From: Bermanella sp. WJH001
GTDB taxonomy: Bacteria > Pseudomonadota > Gammaproteobacteria > Pseudomonadales > Oceanobacteraceae
Reading direction: 5' to 3'
Assembly: GCF_030070105.1 (NCBI RefSeq)
Contig: NZ_JASJOO010000003.1
Coordinates: forward strand, 1,101,155 to 1,165,154
DNA length: 64,000 nt
Position 1 is the first letter of the stretch. Every line of letters begins with the position of its first letter. The position numbers and the translations under genes are program-made. The notes below the pieces were generated by a model. That model searched no databases and was not told where the DNA came from. It saw nothing but the letters and a program-made list of their open reading frames with translations. This document shows positions 42,196 through 52,099 of this stretch, piece by piece.

Positions 42196-44013
42196 TTAAT
42201 GCTCGTGTTTGGCTTGTTTCGCTCGCTCTTTTGCGTCTTCTTTAAGTACCTGTTTCAGTTCTTGCAGGCCTTTTTGTACCGCGATGCCGTACTGTTTATC
42301 ATCCCCCCATACTTCCGCCAGTTTGCGCATGTTTTCTTCATCGTGCTGTGCGAACAACTTACCTGCATGTTGAGCATCTTCTTGAGTTACCCCCAGTATT
42401 TGTAACGCATCCACCCCTAGGTGTAAGGCGGAATCAAAGGTTTCACGGCGTAAGCCGTCAATCTTAGTTTGCATGATGGCATAAGCGTGACTTCTATCTA
42501 TGGCACGGGCCAGTATTTTTAAATGGGGAAAGTGTTGTTTTGCCATGTGAATAATGTCCAAGGTTTTGTCTGCTTCATCCACGGCGATGACCAATAACTT
42601 AGCCTCATTGGCTCCGGCAGCTTCAAGCAAATCTCGACGAGCGGCATCGCCGTAATAAACCTTGGTGCCAAAGCGTCGTACCAAATCCACTTGCCCGGGG
42701 CTGTGATCAAGTATGGTCAGGTTATAACCTTGTGCCATTAGTAAGCGCCCAATGATTTGACCAAAGCGCCCATAGCCCGCCAAGATCACGTGCTCGGTGC
42801 TTTCGATATTGGTGTCTGGTTCTGGTTGAGCTTGCTGGCCTTTGCGGCTGAAATACAACTCATAAGCCACTAATAACAAAGGTGATATCAGCATAGATAG
42901 CGCCACCACCACGGTAATCATGTTTACCAAGGCATCATCAAACACGTTAAATTGGCGAGCGCTACTGGCCAATACAAAGGCGAATTCGCCCCCTTGTGCC
43001 AAGGCTAAAGTAAACAACATGCCTTGCGAGCGCGTCATATTCGAAATGCCCGCAATGCCAGCTAATACCAGTATTTTTACTGCAATTAACGCCACAACCG
43101 ACAGACCAATAAACAAGGGCTGATCAAACAATAACTGAAAATCAATGCTGGCCCCTACGGTGATAAAAAACAGGCCAAGCAATAAGCCTTTAAAGGGCTC
43201 AATATCCACTTCTAATTCATGACGGAATTCGTTATCGGCCAGTACCACGCCGGCTAAAAAAGAGCCTAACGCTGGGGATAAACCAATGGCCTGCATCAAT
43301 ACAGTAATGGCCACCACAATCAATAACGCAAACGCAGTGAACACTTCGCGCATACGAGTTTCAGCAATAAAACGAAAGAAAGGGGCCGCCAGATACTTAC
43401 CGCCCAACACTATGGCTAATATAGTGGCGCTGGTGATCACCACTTGAATCCAAACAGGTAAGTGGCTGATCAAGCTGTCGTGTACATCAGCATTGTTAAT
43501 CACTTCACCCACTGCCAATAACGGCAGTAACGCCAAAATAGGAATCACCGCAATATCTTGAAACAACAAAACAGAAAAACTATTGGCACCGGCTTGGGTT
43601 TTTAATAAACCGCGCTCAGTGAGGGACTGCAATACAATCGCGGTGGATGACAATGCCAAGGTTAAACCAATGGCAAGACTGACCTGCCAGACAAAATCGC
43701 TGGCTAACATGATCAGCGCGCTAATCATGGCGGCGGTGAGAACCACCTGCAAACCACCCAGCCCTAAAATAGGACGACGCATTTGCCACAAGCGTGAAGG
43801 GCGTAACTCTAGGCCCACTAAAAATAACATCATCACCACGCCAAATTCGGCAAAGTGCATGACTTCGGTTTGATCACCAACGAGATGAAACACAAACGGG
43901 CCAATGAGCACGCCCGCGATTAAATATCCAAGCACAGAGCCCAAGCCCAAACGCTTGGCAATCGGCACTGATAATACAGCGGCAAATAAATAGATGAGGG
44001 CGCTTACGAGCAT
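42196..44013 (-). CDS. KefB/KefC-type monovalent cation:proton antiporter (CPA2)
   Basis: A 605-residue membrane protein: N-terminal Na+/H+ exchanger domain with about 12 membrane segments (residues 1-385) and a cytoplasmic TrkA-N/RCK domain beginning at VILAGYGRFGQIIGRLL. This is the architecture of glutathione-gated K+ efflux systems. The start is placed at MLVSALIYLF (44013), with AAGG seven bases upstream; the reading from 44118 adds 35 residues with no membrane-protein character. No KefF/KefG ancillary gene is adjacent. K+/H+ exchange is assigned by family only. A dense repeat patch lies upstream. Confidence 0.92.
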   Translation of the reverse strand: MLVSALIYLFAAVLSVPIAKRLGLGSVLGYLIAGVLIGPFVFHLVGDQTEVMHFAEFGVVMMLFLVGLELRPSRLWQMRRPILGLGGLQVVLTAAMISALIMLASDFVWQVSLAIGLTLALSSTAIVLQSLTERGLLKTQAGANSFSVLLFQDIAVIPILALLPLLAVGEVINNADVHDSLISHLPVWIQVVITSATILAIVLGGKYLAAPFFRFIAETRMREVFTAFALLIVVAITVLMQAIGLSPALGSFLAGVVLADNEFRHELEVDIEPFKGLLLGLFFITVGASIDFQLLFDQPLFIGLSVVALIAVKILVLAGIAGISNMTRSQGMLFTLALAQGGEFAFVLASSARQFNVFDDALVNMITVVVALSMLISPLLLVAYELYFSRKGQQAQPEPDTNIESTEHVILAGYGRFGQIIGRLLMAQGYNLTILDHSPGQVDLVRRFGTKVYYGDAARRDLLEAAGANEAKLLVIAVDEADKTLDIIHMAKQHFPHLKILARAIDRSHAYAIMQTKIDGLRRETFDSALHLGVDALQILGVTQEDAQHAGKLFAQHDEENMRKLAEVWGDDKQYGIAVQKGLQELKQVLKEDAKERAKQAKHEH

Positions 44014-44110
44014 GGGCAACCTTAAATGATATGAATGGTGTAAGTGTAGCGAATAAACTATGTATGTGGATATGTAATTAATATTATGCCAGTAGAAAGA
44101 GCAGCAAGAG

Positions 44111-44142
44111 ACTCCCATTAACGGACTACGTCCTATGGGAGT
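44111..44142. repeat. Nested inverted repeat
   Basis: ACTCCCAT (44111-44118) pairs with ATGGGAGT (44135-44142), and inside it GGAC/GTCC pairs around a TAC loop. The result is a compact cruciform-capable element opening the repeat patch. Confidence 0.6.
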
Positions 44143-44199
44143 GACGATTGCCAGAGCCGGTTTATATTCGTCATAGTCGAAGTAATTTTAAACGTCACC

Positions 44200-44213
44200 C
44201 CCGCGAAGGCGGG
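44200..44213. repeat. CCCGC-GAAG-GCGGG hairpin element
   Basis: Five-pair GC-rich stem with GAAG loop followed by CATCCA. This is a widespread short bacterial repeat type; a related copy with GCAA loop and GTCCAGC tail occurs at 55705-55722. Confidence 0.7.
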
Positions 44214-44250
44214 CATCCATTTTGGTATAGTTTGATACTGTGTAGAAATG

Positions 44251-44277
44251 ATTCGCGCGCAGGTGCGCGCTCGTACA
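44251..44277. repeat. REP-like half element (GCGCGCAGGTGCGCGCTCGTACA type)
   Basis: Twenty-seven bases matching, with two differences, the left arm of the palindrome at 32062-32088 and starting with the same ATTCGCGCGCA as 40667. It has an internal GCGC-CAGGTGC-GCGC palindrome but lacks a full right arm. Confidence 0.75.
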
Positions 44278-44302
44278 TTATGTTTTTATCTTTATCGTAG
44301 GA

Positions 44303-44338
44303 TGGGTTAGCTGCGAGTATCACGAGCAACGTAACCCA
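44303..44338. repeat. TGGGTTA...TAACCCA inverted repeat
   Basis: TGGGTTA at 44303-44309 and TAACCCA at 44332-44338, flanked by TAGGA and CC. This matches a repeat type found in many gammaproteobacterial genomes (TAGGATGGGTTA...CGTAACCCACC). Confidence 0.65.
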
Positions 44339-44349
44339 CCATTAATTAA

Positions 44350-44366
44350 GTCGGGCAGTGCCCGAC
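44350..44366. repeat. GTCGGGCA-G-TGCCCGAC palindrome
   Basis: Perfect eight-base arms around a single G, followed by CTACA. A widespread intergenic palindrome type, last of the five elements in this patch and 14 bases from the end of czcA, where it could also act as a 3' mRNA stabiliser. Confidence 0.7.
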
Positions 44367-44380
44367 CTACAGTTGCCGTT

Positions 44381-47300
44381 TTAATCTTTTTCTTTCTTCC
44401 CTGCTTTACCATGCACCCAGCCATACAAAATTGGCAAAACAAATAACGTTAATAACGTTGATGAAATAATCCCACCAATCACCACAGTTGCCAGTGGCCT
44501 TTGTACTTCTGCCCCTGTGCCTGTGTTTAATGCCATGGGCACAAACCCTAAACTTGCTACTAATGCGGTCATGAGTACGGGGCGTAAACGAATCACAGCC
44601 CCTTCCATAATGGCGTGAGTTAAATTACCTAGCTCTAAAAAACGTTCGCGAATAAACGATAACATCACCAAGCCGTTTAATACGGCAATGCCACTTAATG
44701 CAATAAAACCAACCGCCGCAGAGATTGATAACGCCATGTTGGTTAGCCAAAGAGCAAAAATACCGCCGGTTAATGCAAATGGAATCGCACTAAAAATAAT
44801 TAACGCATCTTTGAATGAGTTAAATGCCATGACTAATAATCCTAAAATTAATAACAAGGTCAATGGCACCACAATGCTTAAACGTTTGCTGGCGGATTGT
44901 AATTGCTCAAACGTGCCCGCATATTCCAGCCAATAACCAGCAGGCATGTTTACATTTTGTGAAATAGCGTGTTTGGCATTTTGCACAAACGAGCCTAAGT
45001 CCACGCCACGAATATTACTGCTCACAATAATACGGCGCTTACCTTGCTCACGGCTTATTTGATTTGGCTGAGGGCTGATCTCAATACGTGCCACTTGATT
45101 CAGTGGCACGTAATCACCACTGGCTAGAATAATCGGCAGTGCTCGTAATTCATTAATGTCGCTGCGTAATGTTTCTGGCAAACGCATGACAATATCAAAG
45201 CGTCGATCCCCTTCAAATATCAAGCCCGCCTGTTCACCGGCTATGGCGGTGGCCAGTATGGTTTGTATGTCAGTTAAGGTTAAACCGTATTCAGCTAACG
45301 CCAGTTTGTCTGGCACAATGCTTAACATGGGTAAGCCTGTTACCTGTTCGATACGGGCATCGGCGGCACCTTGTAGCGTTTGTATTTGCGTTAACACCGC
45401 TTGCGCTTGTGTGAGTAAAACATCTAAATCATCGCCATAAATTTTAATGGCCAAGTCAGAACGCACCCCTGAAATCAGTTCGTTAAAGCGCATTTGAATA
45501 GGCTGAGTAAATTCATAATTGTTACCTGGTAAATGGGCGATGGCTTGCTGAATTTTTGCACTCACATCGTGTTGCGTTAATGACGAATCTGCCCATTCGT
45601 TTTCAGGTTTTAACATCACAAAGGTATCAGCCACATTAGGTGGCATCGGGTCGGTGGCCACTTCGGCGGTACCGATTTTTGAGAAAACGGTTTTTACTTC
45701 ATCTACTTTTAGAATTTCGGTTTCAAGTATGGTTTGCATAGCGACCGCTTGTTCGATTCCTGTACCGGGTGTGCGCATGGCATGCAGTGCAATATCCCCC
45801 TCTTGTAACTGAGGAATAAATTGTGTGCCTAACGTGGTAGCAAGATACACACAAGCAAATACCAAGGCAGTGGCTAGGCTGATGACTAATCGCGGGAAAT
45901 TAAGCGCCCATTGCAGAGCTTTTTGATAGCCATATTTGGTTTTGACAATCACAACACTTTCTTTTTCATTGATGGGGCCTGTCATAAACAGCGCTACCAT
46001 GGCTGGCACAAATGTTAACGATAAAACCAAAGCAATGAGTAATGCCATGACCACGGTGGCGGCCATGGGGTGAAACATTTTACCTTCAACACCGGTTAAC
46101 GAAAAAAGCGGAATATAAACCAAGGTAATGATCAGCACTCCAAATAAGCTGGGGCGAATGACTTCATTGGTGGCATCAAATACGATGCTTAAACGTTCTT
46201 TTTTGGTTAATTTCTGGTTGTTATATTGGCCTAGCCGACGAATCGCGTTTTCCACAATGATCACCGCGCCATCGACAATTAAACCAAAATCCAATGCCCC
46301 CAAACTCATTAAATTGGCGGATACGCCTGTGCGTACCATGCCGGTAATGGTGCCTAACATAGCAAGAGGGATCACCGCAGCCGTGATGAGCGCCGCTCGA
46401 ATATTACCAAGTAATAAAAATAAAACGGCAATGACCAGTAACGCGCCTTCAATTAAGTTTTTTTGTACGGTGGCGATGGCTTTTTCAACTAATGTGGTGC
46501 GGTTATACACCACCTCTAGGGTAATACCATCGGGTAAACTTTTTTGAATTTCGATTAAACGTGCGGTTGCATCAAGCGCCACTTCGCGGGAGTTTTCTCC
46601 GGCAAGCATCATGGCGGTAGCGATCACTGTTTCTTCACCGTTATGGGTGGCCGCACCTGAGCGCAGTTCTTTGCCAATGGTCACATCCGCCACGTCTTTA
46701 ATGAACACAGGGCTTGAATCAACCGTTTTGATAATCACATTACTTATATCTTGAGTGGTTTTTAATTGCCCAGGTATGCGTACTAATAATTGCTGGCCAC
46801 GGTTTTCAATAAAACCGGCCCCTTGATTTTGATTGCTACTGATTAATGCTTTATGAATATCGGCCATGCTAACGTGTAAACCAAGCATTTTTTCTGGCCA
46901 TGGGGTAACGTGATATTGTTTTTCATAACCGCCAATGGCGTTGACTTCGATAATGCCTTTGACTAAAGCCAGTTGCGGTTTAATGATCCAATCTTGAATT
47001 TCTCGCAGATCAATAATGTCATAGGGCATCCCATTTTTTTTCAAGGCACCACTTTTTGCCCGAACGCTGTACATGAATATTTCACCAAGCCCAGTGGCAA
47101 TTGGCCCCATGGTGGCTTCAATGCCATTGGGTAATTGTTGATTAACCGAGCTTAAGCGTTGATCAATGAGGTTGCGGGCAAAATAAATGTCGGTTCCTTC
47201 TTCAAATACCAGTGTGACTTGCGATAAACCATAACGTGACAACGAGCGGCTGTAGGCCAGCTGTGGTAAGCCAGCAAACGCGGTCTCCACATTAAAAGTA

Positions 47301-47494
47301 ATGCGTTGTTCCACTTCTAATGGAGAATATCCATCGGCCTGGGTATTGATTTGTACTTGCACATTGGTGATATCAGGCACCGCATCAATAGGCAGTTTTT
47401 GGTAGTGATAAAAACCAGCCGCCATAATAAATAGCGCAAGCACCACCATGAGTATGCGTCGCTCGATGGAGAAACGTAAAATCGATTCGATCAT
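44381..47494 (-). CDS. czcA: CzcA-type heavy-metal efflux RND pump
   Basis: A 1037-residue inner-membrane RND transporter of the heavy-metal efflux class. It begins with a membrane helix and the KLPIDAVPDITNVQVQINT stretch diagnostic of HME pumps, and the transmembrane-4 motif DFGLIVDGAVIIVEN has the two acidic residues of CzcA-type Zn/Co/Cd exporters rather than the CusA copper pattern. Twelve membrane segments and two large periplasmic loops are apparent. It lies 9 bases after the adaptor gene. The metal is assigned by motif only. No outer-membrane CzcC gene precedes it. Confidence 0.92.
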   Translation of the reverse strand: MIESILRFSIERRILMVVLALFIMAAGFYHYQKLPIDAVPDITNVQVQINTQADGYSPLEVEQRITFNVETAFAGLPQLAYSRSLSRYGLSQVTLVFEEGTDIYFARNLIDQRLSSVNQQLPNGIEATMGPIATGLGEIFMYSVRAKSGALKKNGMPYDIIDLREIQDWIIKPQLALVKGIIEVNAIGGYEKQYHVTPWPEKMLGLHVSMADIHKALISSNQNQGAGFIENRGQQLLVRIPGQLKTTQDISNVIIKTVDSSPVFIKDVADVTIGKELRSGAATHNGEETVIATAMMLAGENSREVALDATARLIEIQKSLPDGITLEVVYNRTTLVEKAIATVQKNLIEGALLVIAVLFLLLGNIRAALITAAVIPLAMLGTITGMVRTGVSANLMSLGALDFGLIVDGAVIIVENAIRRLGQYNNQKLTKKERLSIVFDATNEVIRPSLFGVLIITLVYIPLFSLTGVEGKMFHPMAATVVMALLIALVLSLTFVPAMVALFMTGPINEKESVVIVKTKYGYQKALQWALNFPRLVISLATALVFACVYLATTLGTQFIPQLQEGDIALHAMRTPGTGIEQAVAMQTILETEILKVDEVKTVFSKIGTAEVATDPMPPNVADTFVMLKPENEWADSSLTQHDVSAKIQQAIAHLPGNNYEFTQPIQMRFNELISGVRSDLAIKIYGDDLDVLLTQAQAVLTQIQTLQGAADARIEQVTGLPMLSIVPDKLALAEYGLTLTDIQTILATAIAGEQAGLIFEGDRRFDIVMRLPETLRSDINELRALPIILASGDYVPLNQVARIEISPQPNQISREQGKRRIIVSSNIRGVDLGSFVQNAKHAISQNVNMPAGYWLEYAGTFEQLQSASKRLSIVVPLTLLLILGLLVMAFNSFKDALIIFSAIPFALTGGIFALWLTNMALSISAAVGFIALSGIAVLNGLVMLSFIRERFLELGNLTHAIMEGAVIRLRPVLMTALVASLGFVPMALNTGTGAEVQRPLATVVIGGIISSTLLTLFVLPILYGWVHGKAGKKEKD

Positions 47495-47503
47495 GTTTTT
47501 CTC

Positions 47504-48499
47504 CTAATGAACGTGTTCTGCACCGGACTTTTCTAAGTCCGCTTTGATGAGATAACTATTTTTTACAACGTATTCATCGCCCTTGTTTACACCCGTTAAT
47601 ACTTCGCTGTATTGATTATCGCGTAAACCAATGATGACAGGCGAAGGTGTATAGCGATTATTTTCTTTGATAAAAACCACGGTTTTATTTTCAAATTGTT
47701 GCACAGCCGCGTTCGGGATTCGAATCGCCACTTGTTTGCTTTGGGTGACTACATCTGCTTTTAGGGTGACACCGGCACGCCAGCCATGGTCATGATTATC
47801 TAAACGCACTCGGGCTAATTCAAAAGGCAGGTTGTTTTGATTGGGAATAATGTGCGCAATGTTAAAGACTTCATGATCAATGATGACTTTTTGCCCTTTT
47901 TTAATCATGCGCATTTGATTGGGAAATATTTTAAATTCAGCCCATAAAATATTGTCGTTAAACAAGGTAAACAAAGGTTGATCTTGTGTGAGCTCACCAG
48001 GGTTTGCATGGCGCTCGATAATCATGCCGCTAAAGGGGGCTTCTACATAATATGGGTGTAGACTTTGATTGGATTCAATACGGGCCAGCTTGTCACCTTT
48101 TTTAACGGTTTGCCCTACGCTTACGTTGACTTGAATGATGGTGCCGTCAAAGCGCGCGCCGATGTGACTAATTTGACTGGCATCATTAACAACCTTGCCA
48201 TATACCCGTTGCGTCGACATAACAAAACCCGGCTGAGCTTTATCGGTTTTGATATTTGACTGCTGTGCGGTTGTGTCATTAATCGTGACACTTTCAGTGT
48301 GGTTGTGTTCGTCTTGGTGATCGGTATGTTGATCTTCAGCATGCTGCTCGTGCTGGGGATTTAATTGATGCTCATCAGGGCGATCATGCTCATGATCATC
48401 ACCTGCTAATGCATGCGCGCTAAAAAAGCATAAACAGATTGAAAAACAGGTTATGGGCAGGGCATTAAAAAAAGTGCCACATCGTAAAAATGTAAACAT
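47504..48499 (-). CDS. czcB: CzcB-type periplasmic adaptor with histidine-rich N-terminus
   Basis: A 331-residue membrane-fusion protein. After a signal/anchor segment (about 13-32) comes a strongly His/Asp/Glu-rich linker (about 34-68) with around a dozen histidines, likely to bind metal ions. The lipoyl/barrel-sandwich hybrid parts are visible in QVNVSVGQTVKKGDKLARIES and VEAPFSGMIIERHANPGELTQ, followed by the beta-barrel domain. The long alpha-hairpin of other adaptors appears very short. It is co-transcribed with czcA (9-base gap) and follows the czcI-like gene by 55 bases. Confidence 0.9.
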   Translation of the reverse strand: MFTFLRCGTFFNALPITCFSICLCFFSAHALAGDDHEHDRPDEHQLNPQHEQHAEDQHTDHQDEHNHTESVTINDTTAQQSNIKTDKAQPGFVMSTQRVYGKVVNDASQISHIGARFDGTIIQVNVSVGQTVKKGDKLARIESNQSLHPYYVEAPFSGMIIERHANPGELTQDQPLFTLFNDNILWAEFKIFPNQMRMIKKGQKVIIDHEVFNIAHIIPNQNNLPFELARVRLDNHDHGWRAGVTLKADVVTQSKQVAIRIPNAAVQQFENKTVVFIKENNRYTPSPVIIGLRDNQYSEVLTGVNKGDEYVVKNSYLIKADLEKSGAEHVH

Positions 48500-48554
48500 G
48501 GGTTGTTCCTAGAAAATTCAAAATTTAACAAATTAAAATAAAACGAAGATTGAA

Positions 48555-48905
48555 TTACGCTCTAGGAGGGCGATAAAACCCATTAGGCTGTTGGGTAAGT
48601 TCAAGTTGATGAGTAAAAGAATGTTGGGGGCTTTGCCCAAATAGTGTATTGGAAGAATACAGCGAAGTGATAAAACTAGAATGAGCACCGTGGCAGTGAC
48701 AGCAATGGTGACAGTCAAAACCCGATTGATTATTTGAACTGGCGTTGTCTTGTTTGACCATTTGAGCATGATCGTCACCGTGCTGATGCTCAAACTCTAA
48801 ATGCTCAAGCCCGCTTTGATGAGTGCTATGGGCATCCGCCATCGACCATACCGATTGCGTTGCAATCAATATAATCATGAGCCATTGGATACCATTTTTA
48901 AACAT
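48555..48905 (-). CDS. CzcI-like small histidine/cysteine-rich periplasmic protein
   Basis: A 116-residue exported protein (signal peptide about 1-25) with a His-rich middle (HSTHQSGLEHLEFEHQHGDDHAQM) and a CHHCCHCHGAH cluster, ending in RPPRA. This is the pattern of CzcI-type metal-responsive proteins (related to DUF2946) encoded ahead of czcCBA. ATG 48905 is chosen; a GTG six bases earlier is possible. CzcI is thought to modulate efflux induction in Cupriavidus. Here it precedes czcB directly, with czcC missing. Confidence 0.75.
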   Translation of the reverse strand: MFKNGIQWLMIILIATQSVWSMADAHSTHQSGLEHLEFEHQHGDDHAQMVKQDNASSNNQSGFDCHHCCHCHGAHSSFITSLYSSNTLFGQSPQHSFTHQLELTQQPNGFYRPPRA

Positions 48906-48994
48906 AGTCACACATCAACTGGTTTTGAATAAAGGATGTTAGCCTACAATGCGGCGTTTTTCAGCTGTTTTGTCGGCACGATCTAATCGGTCTT

Positions 48995-51900
48995 TTAATC
49001 TGCTTGCCTTTGGGCAGCCAGTTGTCGATTAAGTTCCGCCTCCATTGCCAAAGGCGATTGTGTGTTTTTGGCGAGCAATTTGTACATAACTGGCACAATG
49101 ACTAACGTGAAGACCGTTGAGACGATAATACCGGTTAGCACCACAATACCGATGACGGTGCGCGTTTCGGCCCCTGCACCAAATGATAAAATTAACGGCA
49201 CTGCGCCAAATGCGGTGGTGATGGCGGTCATTAAAATTGGGCGCAGGCGCACGGTGGCCGCTTCAATGATTGCCTGTTCAAAAGCCACTCCTTGATCGCG
49301 TAATTGATTACAAAACTCCACAATTAAAATGCCGTTTTTAGCGGTGAGCCCCACCAGCATAATTAATCCGATTTGAGAATAAATATTCAACGACTGCCCA
49401 AAAACATATAACCCTGTTAATGCTCCAATCATAGCCATGGGTACGGTGAGCATAATCACAAGAGGGTGAATGTAACTTTCAAATTGTGCTGCTAGTACTA
49501 AAAATACAACCACAAGAGCCAGTGCAAAAATAAAGTAAATAGACTGGCCACTGGTTTGCAGATCTTGAGATTGCCCTTTATAACTAATGACCGCCTCAGC
49601 TGGTAAATGGGTTTTGGCTAAGTCGTTTAGGTATTCAAGTGCTTCACCTAGGGTGTAACCATCTGCAAGGTTGGCTTCAAGGGTGATTGCGCGAATACGA
49701 TTGTAACGGTTTAGGGTATTGGCATCGGCTCGCTCTGTAATGCTGACTAAGTTTGCCAGCGGGATTAACGCATCGTTATTACGACTGCGCACATAGATGT
49801 TTTTCATATCCAAAGGCGTATTTTGCAATTCACGTTCACCTTCTAAAATCACATCGTATTCTTCACCACGATCTAAAAAGGTGGTGACACGACGGGAGCC
49901 TTGAAGCGCCGCTAAGGTATTGCCAATTTCTTCAGCGCTTACGCCTAAATCGGCAGCACGTTGCGTATTTATATTGATTAAGACTTGAGGCTTGGTTTCT
50001 TTATAGTCGTGATCAAGGCCTATGAGCTTGGGGTTTTGTGCTGCCTGGGTTAATAAAATATCACGCCATTGGGCCAATTGTTCATAGTTACTGCCACCAA
50101 TAACAAACTGTAATGGTTTACCAAGACCACGCCCTAACGCTTGACGCATGATGGCAAACGCACGCACTCCGGCTAAGTCGCTGAGGTTTTTATTAATGCG
50201 CCCAATGACTTCATTAGCAGGTGGGCGTTCGCTCCAATCTTCTAATACCACAATAACAAACCCACCAGAAAAATCAGACGAGTCGCCAAAGCCACGAGGG
50301 GTTCGCACTAATAGACGTTTGACAATACCTTCGTCTACTAATGGCATTAAGCGCGTTTCGATTTCATCCATGTAGGCTTTTGAATAATCATAACTTGAGC
50401 CTTCAGGGGCTGAGACTAAAACAAAAAATGCACCGCGGTCTTCTTTGGGGGTGAACTCGCTGGGGATGTGATTAAACAGCCAAGCGCAACTTAATAATGC
50501 GATGCCTAACAAAATAATGGTGCGTTTAGGCGCGTTTAGGGCGTGATTTAAATAGTCTTTATATTGCTCACGTAATTTATCTAATACACGGTTTGTTTTT
50601 TGCGTAAGTATGTTGGGTTTATCGTTGGCGTGTAATAAACGGGAGCACATCATAGGTGACAGAGACAGTGCAACCAAAGACGAAAAGCCAACAGCGGCTG
50701 ACATAGCAATGGCAAATTCGGTAAAGAGTTTACCTAGATCCCCTTCTAAAAAAATAATCGGCAGAAATACAGAGATTAAAACCGCTGTGGTGGCCAGTAC
50801 CGCAAATGAAACTTGTCGCGCACCTAAGTAAGCGGCCACTAAAGGGGATTCTCCTTCATCAATGCGTCTGTGGATATTTTCTAACATCACAATGGCATCA
50901 TCCACCACCATGCCGATGGCAAGAATCAGCGCTAAAAGGGTTAGCAGGTTTATGGTGAAACCCAGCATGTATAAAATGAGAAAGGTGCCCATTAGGGAAA
51001 CAGGCACGGTAATGGCGGGCACTAATGTGGCCCGTACATTTCCTAAAAAGATGTATATCACCAGTATGACCAGTGCCATGGCAATGAATAGGGTTTGATA
51101 TACCTCTTTGATGGAGCGCTCGATGAATACCGAGCTGTCATAACTGGAAAGCAGTTCCATGCCCGCCGGTAAACTTGGGTTAATCTCTGCAAGTAATGCA
51201 CGCGCTTTGCGGGCCACATCTAAGGTGTTGGCGGTGCTTTGTTTGGTGATACCCACGCCCACCATGGGCACGCCATTGCCGCGGAACGATTTACGATGTT
51301 CTTCAGCGGCCAGTTCAACCCTGGCCACATCTTTGAGGCGTACTTGGTAATCGTTGTGGGCACGTATGACCAGTTGCCCAATTTGCTCAGGGCTTGGGTA
51401 GGCACGCTCTAAACGTACCGTGAATTGGCGTTGGTCCGATTCAATACTACCGGCTGGCAGTTCGACATTTTCGCGACGCAGAGCATCTTCAATGTCACTA
51501 ATCGTTAGCTCACGGGCAGCCAGTGCTTTACGGTCAATCCAAACTCGTAATGCGTAATCTAAGCCTCCACCCACACGCACACGGGCAACCCCATCAATCA
51601 CACTAAAGCGATCCACTAAATAGCGGTTTGCATAATCGGTAAGTTCTAACAATCCCATGCGATCGCTGACAAGGTTAAACCACATGATGGTGTCATCGTC
51701 AGCACCGGCTTTTGATACCTCTGGCGGATCAGCATCATCAGGTAAATCATTGAGCACTCTTGAAACACGATCACGCACATCATTTGCCGCAGCATCAATG
51801 TCTCGGCTCACATTAAATTCGATGGAAATATCAGAGCGGCCATCTTTGCTTGAAGAAATAATATTCTTAATGCCTTCAATCCCTGAAATACGATCTTCAA

Positions 51901-52099
51901 TCACTTGAGTAATGCGTTGTTCAACAATGGCGGCAGCGGCACCTTTGTAGTTGGTGCTAATACTCACTACTGGGGCGTCAATGTCTGGGTATTCGCGTAA
52001 GGGCAGTTTATCAAACGCCAATAACCCAAACGCTAGAATCAGTAAGCTAATAACCGAAGCAAGAACGGGACGTTTAACCGAAAGATCCGTAATGATCAT
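48995..52099 (-). CDS. HAE1-family RND multidrug efflux pump
   Basis: A 1034-residue AcrB-like transporter of the hydrophobe/amphiphile class. Features: N-terminal DLSVKRPVLASVISLLILAFG and LPLREYPDIDAPVVSI, the transmembrane-4 motif LAIGMVVDDAIVMLENIHRR with the two Asp residues of the proton relay, and the later GLTAKNGILIVEFCNQLR with the relay Lys. Twelve membrane segments. The start overlaps the adaptor gene stop by four bases (ATGA). Substrates are not predictable. No outer-membrane TolC-like gene is adjacent. The czcI-czcB-czcA genes follow in the same direction after 89 bases. Confidence 0.94.
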   Translation of the reverse strand: MIITDLSVKRPVLASVISLLILAFGLLAFDKLPLREYPDIDAPVVSISTNYKGAAAAIVEQRITQVIEDRISGIEGIKNIISSSKDGRSDISIEFNVSRDIDAAANDVRDRVSRVLNDLPDDADPPEVSKAGADDDTIMWFNLVSDRMGLLELTDYANRYLVDRFSVIDGVARVRVGGGLDYALRVWIDRKALAARELTISDIEDALRRENVELPAGSIESDQRQFTVRLERAYPSPEQIGQLVIRAHNDYQVRLKDVARVELAAEEHRKSFRGNGVPMVGVGITKQSTANTLDVARKARALLAEINPSLPAGMELLSSYDSSVFIERSIKEVYQTLFIAMALVILVIYIFLGNVRATLVPAITVPVSLMGTFLILYMLGFTINLLTLLALILAIGMVVDDAIVMLENIHRRIDEGESPLVAAYLGARQVSFAVLATTAVLISVFLPIIFLEGDLGKLFTEFAIAMSAAVGFSSLVALSLSPMMCSRLLHANDKPNILTQKTNRVLDKLREQYKDYLNHALNAPKRTIILLGIALLSCAWLFNHIPSEFTPKEDRGAFFVLVSAPEGSSYDYSKAYMDEIETRLMPLVDEGIVKRLLVRTPRGFGDSSDFSGGFVIVVLEDWSERPPANEVIGRINKNLSDLAGVRAFAIMRQALGRGLGKPLQFVIGGSNYEQLAQWRDILLTQAAQNPKLIGLDHDYKETKPQVLININTQRAADLGVSAEEIGNTLAALQGSRRVTTFLDRGEEYDVILEGERELQNTPLDMKNIYVRSRNNDALIPLANLVSITERADANTLNRYNRIRAITLEANLADGYTLGEALEYLNDLAKTHLPAEAVISYKGQSQDLQTSGQSIYFIFALALVVVFLVLAAQFESYIHPLVIMLTVPMAMIGALTGLYVFGQSLNIYSQIGLIMLVGLTAKNGILIVEFCNQLRDQGVAFEQAIIEAATVRLRPILMTAITTAFGAVPLILSFGAGAETRTVIGIVVLTGIIVSTVFTLVIVPVMYKLLAKNTQSPLAMEAELNRQLAAQRQAD

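Larger units (their letters stand above)
44014..44380. other. Intergenic repeat patch with five palindromic elements
   Basis: This 367-base gap between the Kef start and the end of czcA carries no gene that I can support. It is packed with at least five distinct palindromes (annotated separately at 44111, 44200, 44251, 44303 and 44350), of which two belong to families seen elsewhere in the window. Confidence 0.75.

Noticed and set aside
46128-46547. Open frame of 139 codons antisense to czcA
   Set aside because: It lies wholly inside a well-supported RND pump gene, has biased composition from the opposite strand and matches no family I know.
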